DNA of 26,543 bases from Marivivens sp. (GCA_024642185.1 JAHEBR010000007.1:1-26543), one strand, 5' to 3'; positions 1 through 7,282 are shown, numbered from the stretch's first letter. The notes: generated by a model from the letters alone, not told the origin. Numbers and translations: made by a program.

Positions 1-807
1 CTCGTCGATGATCGAGTGATGGATATGCATGGCCGAGCCCGGCTCGCCCTCGATGGGCTTGGCCATGAAGGTGGCGAAGCAATCGTGCTTGAGTGCTGCC
101 TCTCTGATCAGGCGCTTGAAGTAGAATACCTCGTCGGCGAGCTTGACCGGATCGCCGTGGCGCAGGTTGATCTCAAGCTGGCCAGCGCCGCCCTCTTGGG
201 TGATGCCGTCGATCTCGATCCCCTGAATTTCCGAGAATTCGTAGATGTCGTCGATCACCGGGCCGTAATCATCCACAGCAGCCATCGAATAGGCCTGACG
301 GGCGGCGGCGGGGCGGCCGGTGCGGCCCATCATCGGCTCGATGGGTTTGGCGGGATCGACGTTGCGGCCCACGAGATAGAATTCCATCTCGGGGGCGACG
401 ACGGGCGTCCAGCCCTCTTTCTTGTAAAGATCGACCACGCGCTTGAGGACGTTACGCGGCGCGCAGCCGATGGGCTTGCCCTTAAGATCGAAGGCATCGT
501 GGATCACCTGCAAGGTGCCGTCTGAAGCCCAGGGGGCGGCGCTGGTGGTGGCGAGGTCGGGCTTGAGGATCATGTCGGGCTCGGTAAAGCCGTCTTCGGC
601 CGCTTCGCCCCAATCGCCGGTGATGGTCTGATAAAAGATCGAATTGGGCAGGTGGAACGAGGTCTGGCGCTCCCACTTGGCGGCGGGAACAGCCTTGCCG
701 CGGGCGATGCCCGGCAGGTCGGCGATCACGCATTCAACCTCGTCGAGGCGGTTGTTTTCGATATAGGTCCGCGCGGCGGCGGGGATCTTGTCAATCCAGG
801 TACTCAT
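1..807 (-). CDS. Glutamine synthetase family protein (gamma-glutamyl amine ligase type), C-terminus outside window
   Basis: Reading the minus strand from the ATG at 805-807 gives an open frame of 269 codons that runs off the left edge, so about 60% of a usual 440-460-residue protein is present. Seen: an N-terminal beta-grasp-like part, then EMEFYL near residue 129, EGGAGQLEIN, and GSAMHIHHS close to the edge. These are metal and glutamate-binding motifs of the GS fold. The N-terminus (MSTWIDKIP...) is unlike true GlnA and closer to PuuA-type ligases, which join glutamate to an amine or amino acid using ATP. The start codon overlaps the stop of the upstream amidotransferase by 4 bases (ATGA), so the two are probably translationally coupled. 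It is a paralogue of the ligase at 1545-2879. The substrate cannot be read from sequence; polyamine, ethanolamine or another amine are all possible. Confidence 0.85.
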   Translation of the reverse strand, partial: MSTWIDKIPAAARTYIENNRLDEVECVIADLPGIARGKAVPAAKWERQTSFHLPNSIFYQTITGDWGEAAEDGFTEPDMILKPDLATTSAAPWASDGTLQVIHDAFDLKGKPIGCAPRNVLKRVVDLYKKEGWTPVVAPEMEFYLVGRNVDPAKPIEPMMGRTGRPAAARQAYSMAAVDDYGPVIDDIYEFSEIQGIEIDGITQEGGAGQLEINLRHGDPVKLADEVFYFKRLIREAALKHDCFATFMAKPIEGEPGSAMHIHHSIIDE

Positions 808-1487
808 GAAATCCTCTTTTCCTTGAAGAACGTGCCAAACATCTGCGCCACATGCGCGGCGTCGGTCTCGTCTTCGAGCCGGGCTATCGCGCCGGTCCGG
901 ATATGTTCCGGAACCACGCCGGGGGCGCGGTGCTCTAGCAGGTCTCCAATGTATTTCTTGTCAATTTCGGGATGGGGTTGGACCGTGAAGGCCTTGTCCC
1001 CGTAAAGAAGCGCGGCGTTCCGGCAGAAATCGTTGCTGCCGACGACGATCGCATCGGGAGGAACCTCAACGACCTGGTCCTGATGCCAGGCGTTGAGGGT
1101 CAGTTCCTTCTCGCCAAGTTTGTATTTGGTGGCGCCCACGGCCCAGCCGTCCTTGAATTTCTCGACCTTGCCGCCAAGGGCTTGGGCAATGATCTGATGG
1201 CCAAAACAGACCCCGATGAGAGGAATGCCCTTGCCATAGATCTCGCGGATCAGAGCCTCAAGCGGCTTGATCCAGTCGTGATCCTCATACACCCCGTGGC
1301 GCGAGCCGGTGATGAGCCAGCCGTCCACGACATCGGCGCTTGCGGGAAATTCATTGTCGACCACGGCATAGTTCACCGTCTCGAACCCCTCGGCGCCAAG
1401 AAAGCGCGCGAAGATTTCGGGATAGTTGCCATTGGCCGCCTGAAGACTGTCTGCGACGTGTCCGGTTTGCAGGATACCGATTTTCAT
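804..1487 (-). CDS. Class I glutamine amidotransferase (PuuD-like gamma-glutamyl hydrolase candidate)
   Basis: A 227-residue free-standing class I glutamine amidotransferase domain. The catalytic triad is visible: the nucleophile elbow GVCFGHQ with Cys94, and QPHPE with His172 and Glu174. No synthase domain is fused, so it is not obviously a GuaA or CarA subunit. It sits between two GS-family ligases on the same strand and overlaps the downstream ligase start by 4 bases. In Puu/Spu pathways such a protein hydrolyses the gamma-glutamyl amide after oxidation of the amine, returning glutamate. That role is inferred from context. Many proteobacterial homologues are annotated only as type 1 glutamine amidotransferase. 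The gap to the upstream ligase is 57 bases with no clear terminator, so one transcript is likely. Confidence 0.85.
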   Translation of the reverse strand: MKIGILQTGHVADSLQAANGNYPEIFARFLGAEGFETVNYAVVDNEFPASADVVDGWLITGSRHGVYEDHDWIKPLEALIREIYGKGIPLIGVCFGHQIIAQALGGKVEKFKDGWAVGATKYKLGEKELTLNAWHQDQVVEVPPDAIVVGSNDFCRNAALLYGDKAFTVQPHPEIDKKYIGDLLEHRAPGVVPEHIRTGAIARLEDETDAAHVAQMFGTFFKEKRIS

Positions 1488-1544
1488 AAAACACCGTGAA
1501 TTGCGGCGGCCCCTTGCGGCTGCCTGAGTTTTCGTTGGCCGATC

Positions 1545-2879
1545 TCAGACCGTGTCGAGATAGAGATCCAGTTTTTCGCTCTCGCTCATGGACGAGAGAT
1601 AATGCAACTCTTGCCGCTTCGTCAGCACAAGATTTTGGATCAGATGCGTCGGGAATATCCGCTCGGCGATATCGCTTTCCTCGAACCGATCGATCGCGGC
1701 TTCCCAGGTATCGGGGATCTGCGGCTGATCCTGCTCATAGGCATTGCCCGAGATTGGCGGCGGCGGGGTCAGTTTGTCTTCGATGCCGATCAGGGCCGAG
1801 CCCAGAACGGCGGCCAGGAAAAGGTAGGGGTTCACATCCCCGCCCGCGACCCGGTGTTCGACCCGGCGCGCCTTGAAGCTGCCGCCGGGCACGCGAACGC
1901 TGGCGGTGCGGTTATCATAGGCCCAGCAGATGCCGGTTGGCGCATGGCTCTCGGGCACGAGGCGCTCGTAGCTGTTGCCATGCGGCGCAAAGATCAGCGT
2001 CAGGTCGGCAATGCCTTTGAGGCAGCCGGCGATGGCCTGTTGCAGGGCAGGGGTGCCCTCGAAAGTGTCGTTGGCAAAGATGTTCTTGCCGTCTTTGTCG
2101 ATCACCGAGAAATGCACATGCATCCCGCTGCCGGCATAATCGGCATAGGGCTTGGCCATGAAGCTGGCCGCCATGCCGTGTTTGCGGGCGAGACCGCGCA
2201 CCAGCATCTTGAAGAAATAGGCGTCATCGGCCGCCTTGAGCGCGTCGTCAACGTGCACGAGGTTGATCTCGAACTGGCCAAGGCCAACTTCCGAGGTCGC
2301 CGCCTCGGTCGGGATGTCCATCGCCTCGCAGCCGTCATAGAGATCGTTGAAGAAGGAATCGAACGCGTCGAGGGCGCGCAGGCTCAGGATCTCGGCGCCG
2401 GGGCGGCGTTTGCCCGAACGGGGCGATTTGGGCTGGCGAAGCTCGATGCCGGAATCGTCGACGAGATAGAATTCCATCTCCGTCGCCACCACCGGCCTGA
2501 GGCCAAGCGCCTTGTAGCGATTGACCACATTGGCAAGGGCATGGCGGGGATCGCCTTCGAAAGCGTCGCCCTCTTCGGTATACATCCACAAGGGCAGAAG
2601 GGCCGATGGCGTCTCAAGCCACGGCAGGGGCACATAGCCCCGCTCTGTGGGCATCAAGACCCCGTCAGGGTCGCCGATTTCAAAGACGAGGGGGCTGTCC
2701 TCCACGTCCTCGCCCCAGATGTCGAGGTTGAGAACCGAGAGCGGAAACCGCATCCCCTCTTCCTCGAGTTTGCGGGCAAAGCGGATCGGAACGCGCTTGC
2801 CGCGCGCCTGTCCATTGAGGTCGGCCGCACCGGCGCGCACGTTGCGAATTTCAGGATGCTCATCGAGCCAGCTAGTCAT
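1545..2879 (-). CDS. Glutamine synthetase family protein (gamma-glutamyl amine ligase type)
   Basis: A full-length 444-residue GS-fold ligase. Motifs in order: ATEMEFYLVDD (Glu134, Glu136), TSEVGLGQFEINL (Glu204), GSGMHVHFSV (His254, His256), and near the C-terminus NSYERLVPESHAPTG followed by an NRTASVRVP segment. These are the n1/n2 metal and glutamate/ATP-binding elements of the GS family. Length and N-terminus (MTSWLDEHPEIRNVRAGAAD) fit the PuuA/SpuI-like branch rather than the dodecameric nitrogen-assimilation GlnA of about 468 residues. The ATG at 2877-2879 has GGTGA a few bases upstream. It is the first gene of the ligase-amidotransferase-ligase set, and a 240-base gap before it probably holds its promoter. 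Two ligases in one operon suggest two amine substrates or a heteromeric enzyme. This is inference. Confidence 0.88.
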   Translation of the reverse strand: MTSWLDEHPEIRNVRAGAADLNGQARGKRVPIRFARKLEEEGMRFPLSVLNLDIWGEDVEDSPLVFEIGDPDGVLMPTERGYVPLPWLETPSALLPLWMYTEEGDAFEGDPRHALANVVNRYKALGLRPVVATEMEFYLVDDSGIELRQPKSPRSGKRRPGAEILSLRALDAFDSFFNDLYDGCEAMDIPTEAATSEVGLGQFEINLVHVDDALKAADDAYFFKMLVRGLARKHGMAASFMAKPYADYAGSGMHVHFSVIDKDGKNIFANDTFEGTPALQQAIAGCLKGIADLTLIFAPHGNSYERLVPESHAPTGICWAYDNRTASVRVPGGSFKARRVEHRVAGGDVNPYLFLAAVLGSALIGIEDKLTPPPPISGNAYEQDQPQIPDTWEAAIDRFEESDIAERIFPTHLIQNLVLTKRQELHYLSSMSESEKLDLYLDTV

Positions 2880-3119
2880 TTTGTCACCAGATAAATGGCG
2901 CCAATGCCTAGACGTTCAGAAGCGGAGCCGCAGGGATTTGCCTGTCAGTCGTGCGCTTGCACACCGCTGGCCACCCCCGCTCGGGGTGCCGCATTTGAGG
3001 TCCATGCCCTTGGGCCTAATGCTTTTATGATCAAATTCCTCGTAGAGGGTTGTAGCAGCCAGATTCGGAGGAATTACCCGATCCGGACCCACCCTGAAAA
3101 TTTGATCATATGTGTGATA
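2880..3119 (-). promoter_or_regulatory. Intergenic region upstream of the ligase operon
   Basis: 240 bases without a supported gene lie between the permease stop and the ligase start. The region holds a perfect 12-bp inverted repeat (3026-3037 with 3099-3110) and two GC-rich potential RNA hairpins nearer the ligase start: CACCCC at 2972-2977 with GGGGTG at 2983-2988, and GTGC at 2951-2954 with GCAC at 2959-2962. No convincing -35/-10 pair stands out, but position and content suit a promoter or leader for the ligase operon. A plus-strand open frame across it looks like a coding shadow. Confidence 0.45.
3026..3110. repeat. Perfect 12-bp inverted repeat, candidate paired operator
   Basis: TATGATCAAATT at 3026-3037 is exactly matched by its reverse complement at 3099-3110. 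The repeat stops after 12 bp on both sides. Each arm has a TGATCA core, and the two cores are centred 75 bp apart, about seven turns of B-DNA, so both would lie on roughly the same face. That geometry fits two operators bound together by a dimeric or tetrameric regulator. It could also be an RNA stem with a 61-base loop, though the arms are AT-rich and weak. Confidence 0.55.
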
Positions 3120-3926
3120 CTACCGGATCAGGTTCACACGCAAGCGAATTCTGGCGCGGCGATCTTTCGGCAGATGCTTGTTGAGGTGTTTGTTCATCAT
3201 CCCGAAGAGGCCGATCACGGTCAGGGTCAGCAAAATGAAGTAAAATGCGAGGATCGGATAGGGGATGAACGGGTTGAACGTCTTGTCGGCAAAATAGCTC
3301 GCATAATAAAGCGCATCGCCCCTTTGCTGCGAGGCCGGAAAGCCAGAGAAGAACACCAATGTCGTCGCGTGGAAGAGGAAAATCGCCTCGTTGGTATAGG
3401 CCGGCCACGCAAGCCGCAGCATCGTCGGCCAGATCACCCGCCGAAAGCGCGGCCAGCCCGACATGCCATAGGCATCCGCCGCCTCAACATCGCCCTTCGG
3501 CACCGACATGAGCGCGCCATAGAAGATCTCGGCGGAATAGGCGGCAGTGTTGAGGAACAACACCAGAAGCGCCCCCAACCAGGCCGAGGTGAAGGCTCCC
3601 AAGTAGGGATAATCGGACTTGAGACTCTGAAACAGGAAATAGGCAAAGAAGAACTGGATGAAGAGCGGCGAGCCGCGAAAGACGAAGATAAACCACTCGG
3701 CCGGTTTGCGGAGCCAGAACTGATGGTGGGCCTTGGCAACCGCCACGCCGGTGGCCAGAAGGAAGCCGGAAACAAGCGCCAGAACCCCGAAATAGATGTT
3801 CCAGATCATCCCCGAGCCGATCAGGGTGAACTGCTGGCACAGTGTGAAATCTGTGCGCGGCAGGAGCCGCTCGCCAATCCCCTGCGAGCGTAGTGCATAG
3901 TCGGCAATCGTATCCCAACAGCTCAT
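3120..3926 (-). CDS. Polar amino acid-type ABC transporter permease (HisM-like)
   Basis: A 268-residue inner-membrane protein with several hydrophobic segments, for example around IYFGVLALVSGFLLATG and near the C-terminus ILAFYFILLTLTVIGLFG. The cytoplasmic coupling (EAA) loop is visible as EIFYGALMSVPKGDVEAA followed by DAYGM, matching permeases of the His/Arg/Lys/octopine importer family. It partners with the permease at 3923-4828, the binding protein at 4886-5608 and the ATPase at 5631-6512. Its ATG overlaps the preceding permease stop (ATGA), so it is last in the importer operon. About 25 residues precede the first strong membrane segment, which is rather long. The next gene on this strand begins 240 bases downstream. 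Confidence 0.9.
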   Translation of the reverse strand: MSCWDTIADYALRSQGIGERLLPRTDFTLCQQFTLIGSGMIWNIYFGVLALVSGFLLATGVAVAKAHHQFWLRKPAEWFIFVFRGSPLFIQFFFAYFLFQSLKSDYPYLGAFTSAWLGALLVLFLNTAAYSAEIFYGALMSVPKGDVEAADAYGMSGWPRFRRVIWPTMLRLAWPAYTNEAIFLFHATTLVFFSGFPASQQRGDALYYASYFADKTFNPFIPYPILAFYFILLTLTVIGLFGMMNKHLNKHLPKDRRARIRLRVNLIR

Positions 3927-4828
3927 GCGGCGGCCTTTCCACGGCCGCGTGGGCCTTTGCGCTGTTTTTCACCGGCCAGCGTGGCCTGCCCGTGCGACAG
4001 ACGGCGGGAAATCTTGGCCAGCACGATCTCGGAGACCTGCGTGAAGGCGAGATAGAAGACGAGGAGTGCCAGGAAATACCACACGCGCCAGTCACCATGG
4101 GGATAGTCGGTGAACTGCGGCGTCTTCATGCCCCCAAGCTCGCGCGCCCAATAGACGATATCTTCGACGCCGAGGAGGAACAGAAGCGGCGTGGCCTTGA
4201 TCAGGACCATCCACAGGTTCGACAGGCCGGGCAGGGCAAAAACCCACATCTGCGGCACCATGATCCGCCAGAAGGCCTGCCTGTGCGACATGCCATAGGC
4301 TTCGGCTGTCTCCATCTGGGCGTGGGGCACGGCCCGCATGGCACCATAAAGCACGTTGGCGGCAAAGGCGCCAAAGACGATCGCGAAGGTCAGGACGGCA
4401 AGGAAGAAGCCGTAAATTTCATGATAGACCTGCGGCGAGGAGGAAAGCGGCAGCTTGGCCGCGGCGCAGACGATGAAATCGTTGCCCTGCCGGATCGGCT
4501 GATCCCAGTCGGGGCATTTGATCTGGTGCCGGATCCACTCGAAGCCCTGATCCAGCGCGATCACGAAGAAGAGGAAGAAGGCGATATCCGGCACGCCGCG
4601 GACGACGGCGATATAGCCTTTGCCAAACCAGCTCAGGGGCCGGAAATGCGAGCGCGCGGCCGCAGCGCCGCCGAAACCGAAGAGAAGGGCCGCCGGTGCG
4701 GTGATCGCCAGAAGAAGAAGGACTGTGCCCACGGCCCAGTAGAGCCCCATGTGCTTGCCCGTGGTCAGGTAGCAGGAGAGCCACTCGATGCCAGCGAGGC
4801 TGGCCGGATCGGCGCAGTATTCAAACAT
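3923..4828 (-). CDS. Polar amino acid-type ABC transporter permease (HisQ-like)
   Basis: A 301-residue inner-membrane permease. Hydrophobic spans are seen near the N-terminus (LYWAVGTVLLLLAITAPAAL), in the middle (IYGFFLAVLTFAIVFGAFAA) and near the C-terminus (VWYFLALLVFYLAFTQV). The EAA-type loop reads VLYGAMRAVPHAQMETAEAY followed by GMSHRQAFWRIM, so it is the same family as the neighbouring permease. It is longer than E. coli HisQ (about 228 residues), mainly through an N-terminal stretch and a loop of roughly 60 residues between early membrane segments. The C-terminal tail is basic. It is separated from the binding-protein gene by 57 bases that contain a strong stem-loop, and its stop overlaps the next permease start. 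Confidence 0.9.
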   Translation of the reverse strand: MFEYCADPASLAGIEWLSCYLTTGKHMGLYWAVGTVLLLLAITAPAALLFGFGGAAAARSHFRPLSWFGKGYIAVVRGVPDIAFFLFFVIALDQGFEWIRHQIKCPDWDQPIRQGNDFIVCAAAKLPLSSSPQVYHEIYGFFLAVLTFAIVFGAFAANVLYGAMRAVPHAQMETAEAYGMSHRQAFWRIMVPQMWVFALPGLSNLWMVLIKATPLLFLLGVEDIVYWARELGGMKTPQFTDYPHGDWRVWYFLALLVFYLAFTQVSEIVLAKISRRLSHGQATLAGEKQRKGPRGRGKAAA

Positions 4829-4850
4829 GGGACCGTGAGGAAAAGAGGGG

Positions 4851-4876
4851 GCGGCGGCACCCGAAGGCGCCGCCGC
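4851..4876 (-). promoter_or_regulatory. Intercistronic stem-loop after the binding-protein gene
   Basis: GCGGCGGC at 4851-4858 pairs perfectly with GCCGCCGC at 4869-4876 around a 10-base loop. On the minus-strand transcript it starts 10 bases after the binding-protein stop and is followed by CCCCTCTTTT before the permease start at 4828. The stem is strong but the U-run is short and displaced, so partial termination or 3'-end protection of the upstream message is more likely than full termination. In ABC importers such hairpins (malE-malF type) raise binding-protein expression above permease expression. Confidence 0.65.
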
Positions 4877-4885
4877 TGATGGGTC

Positions 4886-5608
4886 TTAGTAGCCCGGGGA
4901 TTCTTCGCCGAACCACTTGGCGAGAAGCGCGTTCAGCGTGCCATCGGCCTTCATCGAGTCGATGGCGGCGTTGAACTTGTCGCGCAGCTCGTTGTCGCTC
5001 TCGCGCAGGCCCATGCCAACGCCGCCGCCGAGCGCAACGTCTTCACCGACAAACATCAGAGCGCCGCCCGAGGCCTCGACCACCGGCAGGAGGAAGTCGT
5101 AATCGGCGAACACGGCATCGACCTCACCGTTCTGGACCGCGGCGATGGTCTCATCGGCAGTGGCGAACTCGAGAAGGGTCGCGCCCGACTCGGCGATATA
5201 GGCGGCCTGAATGGTCGCGGTCTGGGCCGAGATCACGCCACCGGCGAGATCGACGTCAGCGGAGGCCGCAACATAGACCGAAGCAGTCGGCGGATAGTAG
5301 TCTTGGGTGAAGTCGATGACTTCGTCGCGCTCGTCGGTGATCGACATGCCGGCGATGATGGTGTCGTAGTTGCCCGAGACAAGGTTCGGAATGATCGAAT
5401 CCCAGTCGTTGGTGACCCACTCGCAGGTCAGGCCAGCGCGGGCGCACAGCTCGTCGCCCAGCTCGCGCTCAAAGCCGGCAACTTCGCCGTTGTCGTCGAT
5501 GTAGTTGTACGGAGGGTAGGCGCCCTCGGTGCCCATCCGCACAACATCGGCCATGGCCGCGCCGGCAGTGAGCGCCAGAACGGCGGTGGTGAGGATCAGT
5601 TTCTTCAT
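4886..5608 (-). CDS. Periplasmic amino acid-type substrate-binding protein (SBP family 3)
   Basis: A 240-residue exported binding protein. I place the start at the ATG at 5606-5608 (MKKLILTTAVLALTAGAAMA), a typical Sec signal peptide with cleavage after AMA. AGGGAG lies about 7 bases upstream, while the longer open frame reaching 5752 overlaps the ATPase gene and has no signal. The mature protein begins DVVRMGTEGAYPPYNYID, the hallmark of HisJ/ArgT/octopine-type proteins, and continues with the DWDSIIPNLVSGNYDTIIAG and MSITDERDEVIDFTQDYY segments. These contain the Asp and Arg that bind the amino group and carboxylate in the family. It delivers substrate to the two permeases downstream. The ligand is probably a cationic amino acid or related amine derivative, from family plus context only. 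Confidence 0.92.
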   Translation of the reverse strand: MKKLILTTAVLALTAGAAMADVVRMGTEGAYPPYNYIDDNGEVAGFERELGDELCARAGLTCEWVTNDWDSIIPNLVSGNYDTIIAGMSITDERDEVIDFTQDYYPPTASVYVAASADVDLAGGVISAQTATIQAAYIAESGATLLEFATADETIAAVQNGEVDAVFADYDFLLPVVEASGGALMFVGEDVALGGGVGMGLRESDNELRDKFNAAIDSMKADGTLNALLAKWFGEESPGY

Positions 5609-5630
5609 TGGGGTCTCCCTAGGTTGAGAA

Positions 5631-6512
5631 TCAAGCCGACACGGTGGCCGACAGGAACTGTTGAAGTCGTTCGGTCTTGGGGCTGCCGAAGAGCGATTTG
5701 GGATCGCCTTCTTCTTCGATTCTGCCCTGATGCAGGAACACGACATGATCACTTACATCATTGGCAAGGCGCATGTCATGGGTCACGAGGATCATGGTGC
5801 GCCCTTCCGAGGCGAGATCCTTGATAACTTTGACGACCTCCTGCTCAAGCTCGGGATCGAGCGCCGAGGTCGGCTCGTCGAAGAGGAGCGCCTTGGGCTC
5901 CATACACAGCGCGCGCGCGATGGCGGCGCGCTGCTGCTGGCCGCCCGAAAGCTGCGCGGGAAAGGCGTCGCATTTGTCGCCGATGCCCACCTTGTCGAGA
6001 TAGCGCCGCGCTGCGGCCTCGACCTCGGTCTTGTCGCGCTTGAGAACGTGAAGCGGGGCTTCCATGACGTTCTGCAGGATTGTCATATGCGCCCAGAGAT
6101 TGAACTGCTGGAACACCATCGACAGGTTGGTGCGGATGCGGATCATCTGCTCGCGGTCGGCGGGATGCCGATGCAGCCCCTCGCCACGCCAGCGCACCGG
6201 TTCGCCGTTGAAAATCACCTCGCCCTGCTGGCTGTCTTCCAGAAGGTTGCAGCAGCGCAGAAGCGTCGATTTGCCAGAGCCCGACGAGCCGATAAGCGAG
6301 ACAACATGGCCCGCCGGAGCGGTGATATCGACACCCTTGAGGACTTCCAGAGCCCCATAGGATTTATGGAGATCACGGATCTCGATGACCGGTGTTTTCG
6401 TCGTCACGGCGGGCAGCACTTTCTTGTTCAGGCGTGGAGTAGGGCGGAATTTCCGCCCCTTTGCAACGCCCTTTCTGAGCGGCTGAGCAGTCGCCTTGAT
6501 CATTTTGTGCAT
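5631..6512 (-). CDS. Polar amino acid-type ABC transporter ATP-binding protein with unusual N-terminal extension
   Basis: A HisP/ArtP-like ATPase. Numbered from the ATG at 6510-6512 (293 residues): Walker A GSSGSGKST at 75-83, Q-loop Gln near 135-136, signature LSGGQ at 188-192, Walker B LLFDEPTSALD from 209, and switch His245. The usual family start (VIEIRDLHKSYG) comes only at residue 42. The first 35-40 residues are basic and unlike the family. A GTG at 6405-6407 would give 258 residues, the normal length, but its ribosome site is poor; the ATG start also lacks a strong one. The true start is therefore uncertain. The gene begins 9 bases after the PhnD-like gene and is followed by the binding protein 22 bases later, so it leads the importer operon or continues a longer one. 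Confidence 0.92.
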   Translation of the reverse strand: MHKMIKATAQPLRKGVAKGRKFRPTPRLNKKVLPAVTTKTPVIEIRDLHKSYGALEVLKGVDITAPAGHVVSLIGSSGSGKSTLLRCCNLLEDSQQGEVIFNGEPVRWRGEGLHRHPADREQMIRIRTNLSMVFQQFNLWAHMTILQNVMEAPLHVLKRDKTEVEAAARRYLDKVGIGDKCDAFPAQLSGGQQQRAAIARALCMEPKALLFDEPTSALDPELEQEVVKVIKDLASEGRTMILVTHDMRLANDVSDHVVFLHQGRIEEEGDPKSLFGSPKTERLQQFLSATVSA

Positions 6513-6524
6513 CGGTTTTGATCA
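6497..6524 (-). promoter_or_regulatory. Two TGATCA-centred sites at the importer ATPase start
   Basis: TGATCA occurs at 6497-6502 and at 6519-6524. On the minus strand both read TGATCAAA or TGATCAAG with A-rich flanks, like the arms of the inverted repeat at 3026-3110. They flank the ATG at 6510-6512. If translation really starts at the GTG at 6405-6407, both would lie in promoter or leader DNA. A six-base core is expected a few times by chance in this window, so this is only a candidate. Confidence 0.3.
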
Positions 6525-7280
6525 GTTTGCCCAGAAAGAGAGCGGCGGCGGCAGCACCGGATCATAGGCCTCGGGCGGCAGAACAACAATCCCGCGCAGC
6601 CCGAGAATCGACGCGTCCGCTGGGCCGAGGCCGGCGATGGCCTCGCCAATCGCCGCGCGGAACGGCGCGGGATCATTGCCGAGCGCCGTGATGAAGGTCA
6701 TCCCCGGGCTCGGCGGTGTCGCCCCGATGACCTTCAGAGCGTCGATCTCCGGCACGGTCGGGGCCAAGACCCGCAGGGTCTGCGCGTCGATGGTGGCGAA
6801 ATCCGCTTTGCCCGAGGCAACGGCACGCACCGAATCGATATGCGCGCCGGTCCTCAACGCAGGGTTCAGCCGAAAACCGGTCTTACGAGCCCAACTCGCC
6901 ACCGCCCCATAGCCCGACTGCGACAGCGCATCGTTGTAGGCCATCGGTCGCCCGGCAAGAGCCTCGGGCCGCACCGCCCGATCCTCCTTCCGCACCACGA
7001 AGAGCGAGCGGTAATAGCCCGGCTCGCACCCCTCAAGCTCATAATCCGAGGCCGCTATAGGGGTCACCTTGCCCACAAACTTCGTCCGGTAGGGCAGGTT
7101 GCAGATCTGCCCAAGCGTGAGATCGGGCCGCGCCCAGCCATCGGAATAGAAGGTCTCGCGGTCAAGCGCCTCCGGCGCCGCAACACCCCGCGCCCGCAGC
7201 CCATCCCGGATCGCCCCCCAAAGCCGGTCATGCGCGGCGCGATTGTCGGGCCGGTCATACATGGGCAGGGCGGCGAACAT
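6522..7280 (-). CDS. PhnD-like phosphate/phosphonate-type binding-domain protein without signal peptide
   Basis: A 252-residue protein with the type 2 periplasmic-binding fold pattern of the PhnD family: an N-terminal MYDRP...AHDRLWGAIRDGL segment, the YRSLFVVRKED strand, the hinge segment GRPMAYNDALSQSGY, and a SVRAVASGKADFATIDAQT segment near residue 160. Family members normally carry an export signal, but this one begins MFAALPMYDRPDN. The start is well supported by a perfect AAGGAGG about 6 bases upstream and by the adjacent TerB-family stop 2 bases away. Either it acts in the cytoplasm as a sensor or enzyme-associated binding domain, or export uses another route. It lies directly upstream of the ABC ATPase, but PhnD and HisP systems do not normally work together. 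Ligand unknown. Confidence 0.75.
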   Translation of the reverse strand: MFAALPMYDRPDNRAAHDRLWGAIRDGLRARGVAAPEALDRETFYSDGWARPDLTLGQICNLPYRTKFVGKVTPIAASDYELEGCEPGYYRSLFVVRKEDRAVRPEALAGRPMAYNDALSQSGYGAVASWARKTGFRLNPALRTGAHIDSVRAVASGKADFATIDAQTLRVLAPTVPEIDALKVIGATPPSPGMTFITALGNDPAPFRAAIGEAIAGLGPADASILGLRGIVVLPPEAYDPVLPPPLSFWAN

Positions 7281-7282
7281 CG

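Noticed and set aside
1602..2894. 430-codon plus-strand open frame opposite the ligase
   Set aside because: It mirrors the GC-rich codon pattern of the real gene, shows no recognisable domain, and the ligase on the minus strand has all family motifs.
3026..3110. Miniature transposable element with 12-bp terminal repeats
   Set aside because: No target-site duplication flanks the 85-bp unit and no second copy occurs in the window; paired operators fit better.
2895..3893. 332-codon plus-strand open frame crossing the regulatory gap and a permease
   Set aside because: Mostly antisense to the permease; the part in the gap has no ribosome site or recognisable domain.
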